Source of the DNA: Pseudomonas sp. HS6
GTDB lineage: Bacteria; Pseudomonadota; Gammaproteobacteria; Pseudomonadales; Pseudomonadaceae
Assembly: GCF_023375815.1 (NCBI RefSeq)
Contig: NZ_CP067412.1
Span: 2,728,001 to 2,792,000, forward strand
Length of the DNA stretch: 64,000 nucleotides
Reading direction: 5' to 3'
A program made the translations under genes and the position numbers. The notes below the pieces were generated by a model. The model saw only the letters and a program-made list of their open reading frames with translations, was not told the DNA's origin and did not search any database. Shown piece by piece: positions 48,584 through 57,249 of this stretch (its first letter is position 1; every line of letters begins with the position of its first letter).

Positions 48584-48602
48584 GCAATTGAGAAGTATTC
48601 CC
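48584..48602. promoter_or_regulatory. Fur-box-like site upstream of fecI
   Basis: GCAATTGAGAAGTATTCCC shares 11 of 19 positions with the consensus GATAATGATAATCATTATC by my count and lies 15 bp upstream of the sigma factor start. Iron repression of fecI is the usual arrangement. Confidence 0.5.
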
Positions 48603-48653
48603 AATGCTAGTGTACAAAGAGCCCGCGACGCAAGCGCGAATCAGCATCCGTTT

Positions 48654-49838
48654 TCAGGCGCGTGGCATTCTCAACAACGCGTTTACCATGGCGTCGATTT
48701 CAGCCTCGGTGTTGTAGGCGTGCAGCGATGCGCGGCTGACTTCCAGCAGGTCCCGTTGCTGCATGTCGAGCAGGGTCGAACGGAAGGTCGAGGTGGTGAC
48801 GTTGATGCGTTTTTCCTGCTGCGCCAGCCATGCCTGGACTTGTGCTGCGCTGGCGTCCTTACAGGTGAAGGTGACGATGCCTGACTTGACCGCGCCCCGA
48901 TCCTGCGGCGTAACGCCGGGTACGTCGTTCAGGCGATTGCGCAGGTGAGCTGACAATCCTTGAATGCGCTGCCACATCGGCTCGATGCCTTGCGTCAGGG
49001 CGTAACGGGTCGCGGCGCCCATGCCCAGTTTCGCTGCCACGTTGCATTCCCAGTTTTCAAAGCGCCGGGCATCGCCACGAATCCTGAAGGTGTCCGGTGT
49101 CAGCAATGAAGCGGCATGCAGGTCGAGAAACGCCGGCTCAAGGTTTTCGCACAAAGTCTTTTCGACATAGAGAAATCCCATGCCCCGAGGGCCACGAAGG
49201 TATTTGCGGCTGGTGGCAGCGAGCATATGGCAGCCGATTTTCTGCACATCGATCGGCATCTGTCCGACGCCCTGACAGGCATCCAGCAGAAACAGAACCC
49301 CGGCCGCGCGGGCGAGGGCGCCGATCTGTTCGATGGGCTGCACCGGGCCGCCATTGGTAGCGATCACTGGCAGCGACACCAGGGCGACCCGGTCATCGCC
49401 GAGCATGTCCCGCAGCGCCGGCAATGACACCTGACCCAGTTCATCGTTGGGAATGACCCTGATCTCGATCCCGCGCTGCTGCTTGAGTTGCAGGTAGGGA
49501 ATGTAGTTGCCGGCGTATTCGGTGGACGACGTCAGCACCACATCGCCGGGCCGCAGCGGCAATGAGTAGAAGGCCATGTCCCAGGCGCGGGTCGCGTTCT
49601 CGATCACCGCGATTTCTTCGGGCCGCGCGTTGATCAGTTGACCGATCTGCTCGTAGACATTTTCCACTTCAACGGATTGCTGCCCGGCGGCTTCGTAACC
49701 GCCGATCCGGGCTTCAAGTTGCAGGTGACGGGTCATCACCTCGATCACCGGGTCTGGCATCAGCGCTGCGCCGGCATTGTTGAAATGAATCAGTTGCTCG
49801 ACACCCGGTGTGTCGGCGCGCAGTTGTTCAATGTGCAA
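48654..49838 (-). CDS. Class V aminotransferase-fold PLP enzyme
   Basis: 394 residues. The PLP lysine lies in AATSRKYLRGPRG (Lys212) and the pyridine-binding Asp in LLDACQGVGQ (Asp186). The fold is that of cysteine desulfurases and isopenicillin-N-epimerase-like enzymes, but no mobile catalytic-Cys loop was recognised. It is the last gene of the leftward biosynthetic operon, 14 bp after the exporter. A tailoring or precursor-forming role in siderophore synthesis is inferred from position only. Confidence 0.88.
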   Translation of the reverse strand: MHIEQLRADTPGVEQLIHFNNAGAALMPDPVIEVMTRHLQLEARIGGYEAAGQQSVEVENVYEQIGQLINARPEEIAVIENATRAWDMAFYSLPLRPGDVVLTSSTEYAGNYIPYLQLKQQRGIEIRVIPNDELGQVSLPALRDMLGDDRVALVSLPVIATNGGPVQPIEQIGALARAAGVLFLLDACQGVGQMPIDVQKIGCHMLAATSRKYLRGPRGMGFLYVEKTLCENLEPAFLDLHAASLLTPDTFRIRGDARRFENWECNVAAKLGMGAATRYALTQGIEPMWQRIQGLSAHLRNRLNDVPGVTPQDRGAVKSGIVTFTCKDASAAQVQAWLAQQEKRINVTTSTFRSTLLDMQQRDLLEVSRASLHAYNTEAEIDAMVNALLRMPRA

Positions 49839-49852
49839 AGCAAACTCCTTGA

Positions 49853-51097
49853 TCAGTCGCCCGGCGGGATCTGGCTCGGTTGCATGACCATGGGCCGGTA
49901 GCGCAACGCAACGATGGGTATCAGCGCGAGGATGTAGGCGAGGCAGACAAACAGGTAGGTGTACTGCAAACCGTAGACCTGGCTGAGCAGCCCACCGGCC
50001 GAGATGCCGGCGATGGACGCAAACTGTGCGGTGCTCTGGGCAATGCCCAACACGTAGCCCTGGCGTGAGCTGTCGGCGGTCTTGGAGATCAGCGCCATCA
50101 GCACCGGCGTCGTGGCGCCCAGCAATACGCCCCAGATGAAGTAAGCGCCGACGAATACGATCGGATTACGCGTGACGCCGGCGAGTGCCGTCAGCGCAAT
50201 ACAGCCGAGGACGACATAAGTAATGCGTTGCAGAGTGTCCTGCTGGCTACGGTGTTCGAAGTAACGCGACCACGCGGTTGCCGACAGAATGAAACCCAGC
50301 GCCAGCAAGCCATAACACAGCCCGACCACCGAGTTGCTGACCTCGAACACCGAGCTGACATACAGCGAGAACGACGTCTGCGGCAGCATCCGCGCCAGCA
50401 GCAAAATGCCCATGACACCCAGCAGCGACAGCAGGGGCGTGCCTTGCCAGACGCTGGTGTTGTGGCTGACCGGAGCTTCTTTATCGGCAACCGGTGCTTT
50501 CTTCACTGGCGGCACGTCCGGCAATGTCACGGCCGCGACCACGGTGCAGATGGCGCACAGCACCGCCGCGATCATGTTGATCCAGAAGAACGTCGCGTAA
50601 TCGAGGATCAGGCCGCCGACCACGGCGCCGAGCAACGAGCCGACGTTGGTGGAAATCTGCAGGATCGCGAACAGCCGCGCTCGCCGCGAAGGCGCTTCGA
50701 TACTCACGCCATACGCCTGGGCCGGGGCGATGTAGCCGGCGAAGGCGCCTTGCAGGAAGCGCAGGATCAGGATCACCCAGATGTCACTGCACAGGGCCAG
50801 CCCAAGCTGGGTCAATGACAGGCCGGCGAGGGCGCGGATCATCATCAACTTGTGGCCGTAGCGATCGCCGATACGGCCCCAGAATGCACTGGTCAGAATA
50901 ATGCCCAGCATCGGCCCGACGTACACGGCGATGCTGGCGAAACTGAAGAGCGAGTCCGAAGACGTCAGCCCACGCAGGTGGACGGGCCAGAACGGCCCGC
51001 TCATTTCCATCGCGCCCATCGAAATGAGCTGGGTCGCGAACAGAAGATAAATCAGGACTCTTACGCGCGAACCCGCGATGGAACCTGCATGGGTCAT
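49853..51097 (-). CDS. MFS transporter, probable siderophore exporter
   Basis: 414 residues with twelve predicted membrane spans. The MFS loop motif GRIGDRYGHKLMMIRAL is between spans 2 and 3, and PVLMALISKTADSSRQGYVLG is in the second half. It lies between the NIS synthetase (13 bp) and the class V enzyme (14 bp), the usual place for a siderophore efflux pump such as SbnD or PvsC. Confidence 0.9.
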   Translation of the reverse strand: MTHAGSIAGSRVRVLIYLLFATQLISMGAMEMSGPFWPVHLRGLTSSDSLFSFASIAVYVGPMLGIILTSAFWGRIGDRYGHKLMMIRALAGLSLTQLGLALCSDIWVILILRFLQGAFAGYIAPAQAYGVSIEAPSRRARLFAILQISTNVGSLLGAVVGGLILDYATFFWINMIAAVLCAICTVVAAVTLPDVPPVKKAPVADKEAPVSHNTSVWQGTPLLSLLGVMGILLLARMLPQTSFSLYVSSVFEVSNSVVGLCYGLLALGFILSATAWSRYFEHRSQQDTLQRITYVVLGCIALTALAGVTRNPIVFVGAYFIWGVLLGATTPVLMALISKTADSSRQGYVLGIAQSTAQFASIAGISAGGLLSQVYGLQYTYLFVCLAYILALIPIVALRYRPMVMQPSQIPPGD

Positions 51098-51110
51098 GAG
51101 TCAGCCTCGG

Positions 51111-52964
51111 TTATTGAACGACATTGAGCGGGTTGGTCAGCGTGTGCTGAATCCGATAGTTGGAGTACTGCATCATGTGCATGCGCAACAACGAGCGGGT
51201 CGGCCACGGGTCATTGAGGAAGGCCTTGCGTTCGACTTCCCACAGATCCGGCGCGACACGCTCGCGCACCGCTGCGAAAGCCTGCTCGGTCTCTTCACGC
51301 AGAATGTCCCACATCCGATTGTTGTCCAGCGCGTACTCCTTGGTCAGCCACAAAGCCATTTCATGCAGGTGCGTGAGGAACGCCGCGTCGAGCACGAACA
51401 TGCGCACCGGTTCGATATCGCCCTCGAACACCGTTGGCAGAATGCCCGGCTGCACGTGCGGTTGCAGGGTGTAACCGCGTCCTTCCAGTAAAGGCGCGTA
51501 GGTTCTGCCGTCGCCGAAATCGCGGATCAGCAGACTACGTGCTTTGCCATCCGGGGAAAACAGCACCATCGTGTTCTGCTGGTGCGCCTCAAGCCCGATG
51601 CCGTACATCAAGTAGATTGCAATCACCGGATGGGTGACCACTTTGGCGTACTGACGGAACCAGTCTTCGACCTGGGCGACATTGGCCCGAACCCCATCGC
51701 GCTCGATCAAGTCGGTGAACAACGGGCGGCCGCTGCCCGGCAAGCGAGTGAACAGAGAAGCCACGGTGATCGGCAGACACTCATCGGTGCGCTCGAACGC
51801 TTGCTGGCTGGCGCGGAACACCACCGACAGATGCCGGCCGGGGTGGTCGTCCTGGGTGATCGCGTTCTTGTAGCGCACGCCGATCTCTTCCGGGAAGATT
51901 TCCAGACGCTGCCCGAAACCGTTTTCGACCTCGAGGATTTTTGTGATGACGGTGCTGATGCGCGGGCCCATGTGGATCGACTTGGCTTGCAGGCTGCGCA
52001 GCTCGCTGGTCATCCACACGGCAATCGGTAACTTGATCAGCGGCGCGCTTTCCTTGAGCACCGGCATCATCGTGCGGTACGACATGGTCGGCAGGGTCTG
52101 GATGTCCGGGCCGTCGGTGATCAGGATGCCTTCTGCGATTTCCGCCGCGAAGTGCTTCTGCACGTAAGCCTGCAAATGCCATGAGTGAATCGGCAGTGGC
52201 AACCATTGGGATTCGTCCAGGCCCTTGTCGTTAAGCGACGCTTTCCATTGCTCCCATTGAGTCGGGAAGTTGCTGGCGAACCAGGTGTGGTAGTCGGTGA
52301 CGTGGGGCATGCTTTCGCTTTTCGCCATGTCGGCCCGCAACGCGGCAATGCGCAGTGGCACCTGGGCGTTGAACTCCGGCGACAGTTGCTCGACTTCTTC
52401 ATCGCTCAGGCCCGGTCGGGCTTTCCACGTCGGATAATACGGGTGACCTTCCAGCGAGCCCCACTGGTCGAGGAGGATCGCGGCGTCCTTGGTGCTGGCG
52501 TGCTGGCGCAGGTAATCGGTCAGGCTGTCGAGGCCCTGTTCCTGGGCGGCAGCGGCCAGTCGTGCGTTCCATTGCTGGCGATGCTGACGAGCGTGGGCGT
52601 CGTTCATCAGGCTGTTTTCCATGTCCGACTTGAGCCCGGCGATGCCTTCATCGGTCGGTTCGAAATCGAAGCTGTCGCGCAGCACATCCAACAGGTCCTG
52701 ATGGGTATAGATCACCTGGCGTACGCCTTCATCGGTCATCAGAATCACGTCGCCGTCATTGACCACGGTGTCCGCCGGGCCCTTGGTGATGTTGGAAAAG
52801 AACACTTGGGAACGGCCGTCTTTCAGCGCGTACGTGGCCTCGTTGCCTGCGGCGGAGAAGCGCAGACCCGAGCGATCCAGAATGTTTTCGGCAAACAGGC
52901 AACGGATCATCCGTCGCAGGGCGTTCTTGCGGGAGTAGGCGATGAGTGTCTTGAAGTCATCCAT
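51111..52964 (-). CDS. IucA/IucC-family (NIS) siderophore synthetase
   Basis: 617 residues, the standard length. Conserved NIS motifs are visible: EGHPYYPTWKARPGLS with His174, KLPIAVWMTSELRS (311-324), HMGPRIST (331-338), EAHQQN (459-464) and RDFGDG (481-486). The enzyme adenylates a carboxylate, usually of citrate, and joins it to an amine or alcohol. It is the only synthetase of this type in the window, so it either acts repeatedly or makes a simple mono-condensed product. It is flanked by the dehydrogenase (45 bp) and the exporter (13 bp). Confidence 0.95.
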   Translation of the reverse strand: MDDFKTLIAYSRKNALRRMIRCLFAENILDRSGLRFSAAGNEATYALKDGRSQVFFSNITKGPADTVVNDGDVILMTDEGVRQVIYTHQDLLDVLRDSFDFEPTDEGIAGLKSDMENSLMNDAHARQHRQQWNARLAAAAQEQGLDSLTDYLRQHASTKDAAILLDQWGSLEGHPYYPTWKARPGLSDEEVEQLSPEFNAQVPLRIAALRADMAKSESMPHVTDYHTWFASNFPTQWEQWKASLNDKGLDESQWLPLPIHSWHLQAYVQKHFAAEIAEGILITDGPDIQTLPTMSYRTMMPVLKESAPLIKLPIAVWMTSELRSLQAKSIHMGPRISTVITKILEVENGFGQRLEIFPEEIGVRYKNAITQDDHPGRHLSVVFRASQQAFERTDECLPITVASLFTRLPGSGRPLFTDLIERDGVRANVAQVEDWFRQYAKVVTHPVIAIYLMYGIGLEAHQQNTMVLFSPDGKARSLLIRDFGDGRTYAPLLEGRGYTLQPHVQPGILPTVFEGDIEPVRMFVLDAAFLTHLHEMALWLTKEYALDNNRMWDILREETEQAFAAVRERVAPDLWEVERKAFLNDPWPTRSLLRMHMMQYSNYRIQHTLTNPLNVVQ

Positions 52965-53009
52965 ATCAGCTATCTGCTCGTCGAGAAATTAATGAAGTGT
53001 TGAACCCGC

Positions 53010-54158
53010 TCACGCCGTGCGCGGCCATTGGCTGGGGAAGTAGTCGAGCGCCGAGTTGCGCAGGCCCTGCATGTAGGAAACGCTCCATTGCAGGACTTCT
53101 TCGATGTAGGGGACTTTCAGTTGGAAGCGCCGAGCCATTTCCACCAGCAGCACCAGGCCGTAGGCGACGTCTTCATTGAAGGCGCGGCTTTCACGTTCGA
53201 TCACGTAGCCGGCGCGGTTGTCATCGGCTGGAATCATCGGGGCGAGGATGTCGTTGTAGGCCTGGTTGGTGCGCAGGATCGACAACATGCTGCTCTGATC
53301 GCGGATCTGCTCGCCGTAGGCCTCGACGATTTCCTGCTTGAGGGATTTGACCGACGACAGGTCGATGCCCATGCGCTGGCTGATCACGCTGCACAGCTCC
53401 TGACTTTCCTGATCCATGCGTTCCAGGAAATAGGCGCCGAGCTCCGGGCACTCGGTCCACCAGCACATGCGTTGCGGGAAGATCTTGCGATGCCACTGGC
53501 CGTAGGGACCGATCAACCCGTAAATCACCGAACTGTGCATGATCGGATTGCCCGGTGTCAGGGTGATTTCCAGGTAGTGGTCGAGCATCGTCACGCAGGG
53601 GCCGTACAGCGTGGTGAGGATTTCTTCCAGGTGTTGCCGCGACTGCGATGATTCCCGGTCATGCATCGCCACATATAGCTGGCTCTTGCCGCCGCCCATC
53701 TTCACCGACACCCCCGGCTTCAGATCGAACGCGGTGTGTGGCACGTCCTTCATGCCCCAGATCACCACGTTCGAACGTTCGCCCAGTGTGGCTTCCGCCA
53801 GCCAGTCGAAGCCGCAGAAGCCCGGAATGGCGCCGACGTACACCGGTTTGCTTGAACTCAAATGCGGCGCGATGGCTTGCAGGGTTTGCGGTCGTGCGTG
53901 GGCCGGCACCGTGATGATCACGATGTCGGCGTCGGCAACCACGACGCTGGCATCGGTGCTGACCTGATCCGGTCGTGCGCTCAGCGTCGAGCCGTCCGGC
54001 ATCAGCGCCTGCATCGGCAGCTTGGCGAGGTGCCGGTCGACCACTTCCTGGTTATTGGTGAGCATCGAGACCTGAACATTGGGCAACTGTTTAAACAGGA
54101 TGGCATTCAGATGCCCGGTCCGGCCTGCGCCGCAGATGGCGACTTTCAGCGGTTTCAT
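53010..54158 (-). CDS. Octopine/opine-dehydrogenase-family enzyme
   Basis: 382 residues. N-terminal Rossmann motif VAICGAGRTGHLNA, then the C-terminal octopine-dehydrogenase domain with TPGNPIMHSSVIYG, whose His208 matches the catalytic His context of the family. Opine dehydrogenases interconvert an amino acid plus a 2-oxo acid with an N-(carboxyalkyl)amino acid. Run in the oxidative direction, this chemistry could replace SbnB and release 2,3-diaminopropionate from the SbnA product. Alternatively it could build an opine-type metallophore; no nicotianamine-synthase-like gene is present. Confidence 0.88.
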   Translation of the reverse strand: MKPLKVAICGAGRTGHLNAILFKQLPNVQVSMLTNNQEVVDRHLAKLPMQALMPDGSTLSARPDQVSTDASVVVADADIVIITVPAHARPQTLQAIAPHLSSSKPVYVGAIPGFCGFDWLAEATLGERSNVVIWGMKDVPHTAFDLKPGVSVKMGGGKSQLYVAMHDRESSQSRQHLEEILTTLYGPCVTMLDHYLEITLTPGNPIMHSSVIYGLIGPYGQWHRKIFPQRMCWWTECPELGAYFLERMDQESQELCSVISQRMGIDLSSVKSLKQEIVEAYGEQIRDQSSMLSILRTNQAYNDILAPMIPADDNRAGYVIERESRAFNEDVAYGLVLLVEMARRFQLKVPYIEEVLQWSVSYMQGLRNSALDYFPSQWPRTA

Positions 54159-54186
54159 ACAGAGACTTTCCTGTGTGGGAGACGCG

Positions 54187-55230
54187 TCAGGCGACGCTCA
54201 ATTGCAGGGGAGTGGCGTCGGATTCCAGCCAGCGAGTCTTACCCAGCCAGCGATCCAGTTGCGGTGCGACGCCCGGGTCCAGCAGGTCCCGTTCTTCCAG
54301 CCAGTTGTCATCGAATACGGTGTGCAGGTATTTCTCGCCGCCGTCGGCAATCGGCACCACGACGTTGCCGGTCAACGTGCCTTTGTGGATCAGCTCCAGC
54401 GCCTTGAAGATCGCACCGCCGGTCGAGCCGCCGACCAGCAGCGCCAGGTTGCGTGCGATGTAGCGGGCGGTTTCGAACGCCTGAGAGTCGGTTACCTGCA
54501 AGCCCAGGTCGATGCAGCTGTAGTCGAGCACCAGGCCGACGGTGTCGCCGGCCGGGGTGCCGGTTCCCGACTGGTAATACGGATAGCCGGGATGGCCGAA
54601 GACGATGGAGCCGGCCGGCTCGACGGCTACTGTCACGATATCCGGGTTGTGCAGTTTCAGACCGCGGGCGATGCCGGTCATCGAGCCGCCGGTGCCAACG
54701 CAACCGACATAGGCACCGATGTGGCCACCGGCCTGGGCGATGGTTTCACGGACAAAATCGCTGTAACCGCCGGCGTTGGCTGCGTTGTCCGACTGGTTCA
54801 TGAACACCGCGCCGGGGATCTGCGACGCGAGTTCGGCAGCCAGCCGTTGGCGCTCGACCACGGCCACTTCGTCTTCCCGGTAAGTGCCGGCGACGAAGCG
54901 GATTTCCGCCCCCAGTGCCTTCATCACCGCGATCTTGTCCTGAGCTGCGTGATGATCGACCACGGCAATGAAATGCAGGTCGAACTCCACGGCCGCCATC
55001 GCCAGGCCGATGCCGGTATTGCCGGAGGACGATTCCACAACCACGCCACCGGGTTTCAACTTTCCGGACTTGAGCGCCGCCAATACCATGTTTCGCGCCA
55101 TACGGTCTTTAATACTGCCGCCGGGGTTGTTCTTCTCTATCTTCAGCAAAAGCCGGGCGTTGGTATCCGGAACATCAATGCCCAACATTGGTGTATTGCC
55201 AATAAGATCCGAAACTTTATTCAGTATCAT
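54187..55230 (-). CDS. sbnA: SbnA-like PLP synthase for 2,3-diaminopropionate
   Basis: 347 residues of the cysteine-synthase fold. PLP lysine in NNPGGSIKDRMARN (Lys41), phosphate/substrate loop ESSSGNTGIGLAMA and the glycine loop GCVGTGGSMTGIARGL. The SbnA subfamily joins O-phospho-L-serine with L-glutamate to give N-(1-amino-1-carboxyethyl)glutamate. The adjacent serine-kinase-like, opine-dehydrogenase and NIS genes favour this over cysteine synthesis. It starts 14 bp after the decarboxylase stop. Confidence 0.88.
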   Translation of the reverse strand: MILNKVSDLIGNTPMLGIDVPDTNARLLLKIEKNNPGGSIKDRMARNMVLAALKSGKLKPGGVVVESSSGNTGIGLAMAAVEFDLHFIAVVDHHAAQDKIAVMKALGAEIRFVAGTYREDEVAVVERQRLAAELASQIPGAVFMNQSDNAANAGGYSDFVRETIAQAGGHIGAYVGCVGTGGSMTGIARGLKLHNPDIVTVAVEPAGSIVFGHPGYPYYQSGTGTPAGDTVGLVLDYSCIDLGLQVTDSQAFETARYIARNLALLVGGSTGGAIFKALELIHKGTLTGNVVVPIADGGEKYLHTVFDDNWLEERDLLDPGVAPQLDRWLGKTRWLESDATPLQLSVA

Positions 55231-55244
55231 CTGGACGTCTTCCC

Positions 55245-56639
55245 TTAATAGTCAGGTGTGAATGCGTAGTTACCTTCCGTACAACACGTCGCCATCAGCC
55301 GCTGCGGCAACGGGTGGCGATGAAATTCGTTTTCCAGCAAGTCCATCTGATAACCAGCGGTGTTGGCGTAGATCAATAAGTCGCCGGTTTGTGGTGTGGT
55401 TTCGAAGTTGATCAGTCGATGAGTGATCACATCATCATCCAGGCAACTATGCCCGGCGATATAGGCTTGTATCGGAACAGTCTTCGACTCTTTCGAAGTG
55501 ATCAATATTGGATCGACAAGGTATTCAGATGAAAACCATGTTTCGCACGCGCTGAAACTGCTGCCTTCGGCAAAGATCACAACTTTTTTGTCGGACAGTT
55601 GTTTGGTTTGGGTTACGCGAAAGACGGTAATGGCGGCTTGGTCAACCAGACTTCGGCCGGGCTCCAGTGCCAGTTTTATATTTCTATCCTTCAAGTAACT
55701 CGCAATGGTTTTTCCCGGAGAGTGATCCGACTCCAGGAATAACTCCAGCCACTGGCAAGCTGTCAGACTGCTGCCATAAGGGTAATAAGCGTTGGGCACT
55801 CGACGATTCTGATAATGACCAGGATTGTTGTCGTTCTGCAAAAAACTGTTGTAATCCTGCGGGTCTACATACCGCATCGGCAGGCCACCACCGATATCGA
55901 TCATGACCGGGTCCAGCCCCATTTCCCTTGCTGCATCGATGAAGCCAGTGACTTCGCGGAAAGCCTGTACCCGGGTTTCGTAGCCGTAACCGCCGAGGTG
56001 GAAATGGAAACCTTCGAAGTGCAACGACTCACGCTGTTCGGTCAGCAATTGCAGGCACTGAAACAAATCATCCGCGCCCATTCCGAAGCGACTTGAGGGG
56101 CAACTTGTCGGCCTGTAACGCAGCAGGATCCGGGCTTTGGCCGGTGGTTGCGAAGTGTCGAGCAGCGCTTTGAGATGGCTGAACTCTTCCAGTGAGTCCA
56201 CACAAATCAGCGATCCACCTTGTACCAGCGCACGATGAAACTCTGCCGTTTTGGCCGGCCCGGTTGCACACAGATGTTCCGCCGGAGTTCCGGCGCGCAG
56301 TGCAGCTTGCAGCTCAAAGAGGCTCGACACGTCGGTGCCGATGCCCGAAGCCGATGCCGCAGCCAGCAAGCATTGGGACTTGTTGGCTTTGGCACCGTAG
56401 AAAATCGCGTAGTCAACGTCGTGTCGTTTCAACACCGATTGCAGCGCCTGGACGTTGGCCTCAAATGAATGTGGCCATACTAGATTCAGCGGGGATCCGT
56501 GTTGTTTAATAAGTTCAACAAGTTTTTCCGGGGAATGTTGAAGTAAATTATCGATAATAGGGTCAATTAGCGGTTTCAGCACTTTTGGGTATTGGGTTTC
56601 GATTGTTTCTTTAATTGGCGGCGCAATTAATTCAGGCAT
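55245..56639 (-). CDS. Type III PLP decarboxylase (Y4yA/SbnH-like)
   Basis: 464 residues, alanine-racemase/diaminopimelate-decarboxylase fold. PLP lysine in FYGAKANKS (Lys84), HFHLGGYGYE, the glycine-rich DIGGGLPMRYV, EPGRSLVDQA and the C-terminal DLLIYANTAGYQMD. It is first in the leftward operon and probably decarboxylates a diamino acid or its citryl amide, as SbnH does. As far as I remember, the neighbouring set MFS, IucA/C-like, dehydrogenase, SbnA-like and this enzyme also occurs as y4xMNOP-y4yA on plasmid NGR234a; unverified. The 5' half is more AT-rich than its neighbours. Confidence 0.88.
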   Translation of the reverse strand: MPELIAPPIKETIETQYPKVLKPLIDPIIDNLLQHSPEKLVELIKQHGSPLNLVWPHSFEANVQALQSVLKRHDVDYAIFYGAKANKSQCLLAAASASGIGTDVSSLFELQAALRAGTPAEHLCATGPAKTAEFHRALVQGGSLICVDSLEEFSHLKALLDTSQPPAKARILLRYRPTSCPSSRFGMGADDLFQCLQLLTEQRESLHFEGFHFHLGGYGYETRVQAFREVTGFIDAAREMGLDPVMIDIGGGLPMRYVDPQDYNSFLQNDNNPGHYQNRRVPNAYYPYGSSLTACQWLELFLESDHSPGKTIASYLKDRNIKLALEPGRSLVDQAAITVFRVTQTKQLSDKKVVIFAEGSSFSACETWFSSEYLVDPILITSKESKTVPIQAYIAGHSCLDDDVITHRLINFETTPQTGDLLIYANTAGYQMDLLENEFHRHPLPQRLMATCCTEGNYAFTPDY

Positions 56640-56675
56640 AGAAAACCTCTGGCGTCGATAATCGCCATGTGCAGG

Positions 56676-56694
56676 TCGACAACTAATCGTTATC
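56676..56694. promoter_or_regulatory. Fur-box-like site upstream of the biosynthetic operon
   Basis: The right half AATCGTTATC matches 9 of 10 positions of the Fur consensus half AATCATTATC; the left half is poor (11 of 19 overall by my count). It sits 37 bp upstream of the decarboxylase start. Confidence 0.45.
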
Positions 56695-56731
56695 GATTTG
56701 TGTGTTCTTGCTGCTCGTCAGATACGAGTGT

Positions 56732-56818
56732 TTAAAGAGGTGGAGGCGGATGACAGATCCGCTCTGCAAATAAACACGGGGTATGTTCTTTCATAAAATT
56801 TTCACAAAACTGTTTCAT
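56732..56818 (-). CDS. Small ORF, 28 codons, ending in four prolines
   Basis: ATG at 56818, with AAGGAG 10 bp upstream and TGGGG between. It begins MKQFCENFMKEHTPC and ends AERICHPPPPL. It has three cysteines, is hydrophilic and has no membrane span. The stop lies 92 bp before the decarboxylase start on the same strand, so it would be a leader ORF of the biosynthetic operon. A terminal run of four prolines just before the stop is a classic ribosome-slowing sequence, so a translational leader role is possible. It could also be a chance frame; function unknown. Confidence 0.5.
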   Translation of the reverse strand: MKQFCENFMKEHTPCLFAERICHPPPPL

Positions 56819-56846
56819 GAGAACCCCACTCCTTAAGGCTCAGGCA

Positions 56847-56886
56847 GGCAAGGAGAAGGCCAATAACTGATGGCCTTGCCTCTTTT
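56847..56886 (+). terminator. Hairpin with T-rich tail in the divergent region
   Basis: Nested pairing: GGCAAGG / CCTTGCC outside and AAGGCC-N10-GGCCTT inside (the two alternatives share bases), followed on the plus strand by TCTTTT. No plus-strand gene precedes it, so it would end a short transcript or act as RNA structure ahead of the minus-strand small ORF. Confidence 0.45.
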
Positions 56887-56995
56887 GAAGTGCCATTACC
56901 TGACATGTAAATGACATCATTGCGCCGAACTTTCCGTGAACAAAATCTCAGGACTTGATTTGAGTCTTGACCCTGTCAGCGGCTCGAACAATATT

Positions 56996-57014
56996 GCGAA
57001 CAGGAACGATTATC
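56996..57014. promoter_or_regulatory. Fur-box-like site upstream of the aldolase operon
   Basis: GCGAACAGGAACGATTATC shares 11 of 19 positions with the Fur consensus by my count, with a good right half ATTATC. It is 235 bp before the aldolase start, so the leader of that operon would be long. Confidence 0.4.
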
Positions 57015-57114
57015 AAGTAAGGTTTTCAAATATTTTTGAATGAACACACACAACAGGGGAGTGCGAAGCCGCTTATTCGCATGCTCAAGTAAGCGCTCGC
57101 GTGTTGATTTTAAA

Positions 57115-57151
57115 AACCGTCAACGCCTTGTTATTCAAGGTGTTGGCGGTT
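57115..57151. other. Strong 16-bp hairpin upstream of the aldolase operon
   Basis: AACCGTCAACGCCTTG, loop TTATT, then CAAGGTGTTGGCGGTT. Fourteen Watson-Crick and two G-U pairs in the plus-strand RNA. It lies about 98 bp before the aldolase ATG. On the minus strand it is followed by TTTTT and would look like a terminator, though no minus-strand gene precedes it. Confidence 0.8.
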
Positions 57152-57249
57152 GATTCAAGACACCCGGATTCAACTCGGTTTTTCCCCTGTAACAGGTGTT
57201 CGAATTTTTTTTGAAAACCCACGACTGAAGCACGCTCAGGAGAGTCCCG

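Larger units (their letters stand above)
56640..57249. other. 610-bp divergent regulatory region of the siderophore island
   Basis: There is no conventional gene here. It separates the leftward biosynthetic operon from the rightward aldolase operon and is AT-rich compared with its surroundings. Contents seen: Fur-like half-sites at 56676 and 56996, a 28-codon ORF on the minus strand, hairpins at 56847 and 57115, and a small palindrome TTCAAA-TATT-TTTGAA at 57025-57040. Confidence 0.85.

Noticed and set aside
53010..54158. Pseudopaline/staphylopine-type opine metallophore locus
   Set aside because: No nicotianamine-synthase-like CntL gene or histidine racemase is present, and a NIS synthetase is. 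Kept only as an alternative for the dehydrogenase.
54187..55230. Housekeeping cysteine synthase
   Set aside because: The operon context (serine kinase-like, opine dehydrogenase, NIS synthetase, decarboxylase) fits the SbnA subfamily.
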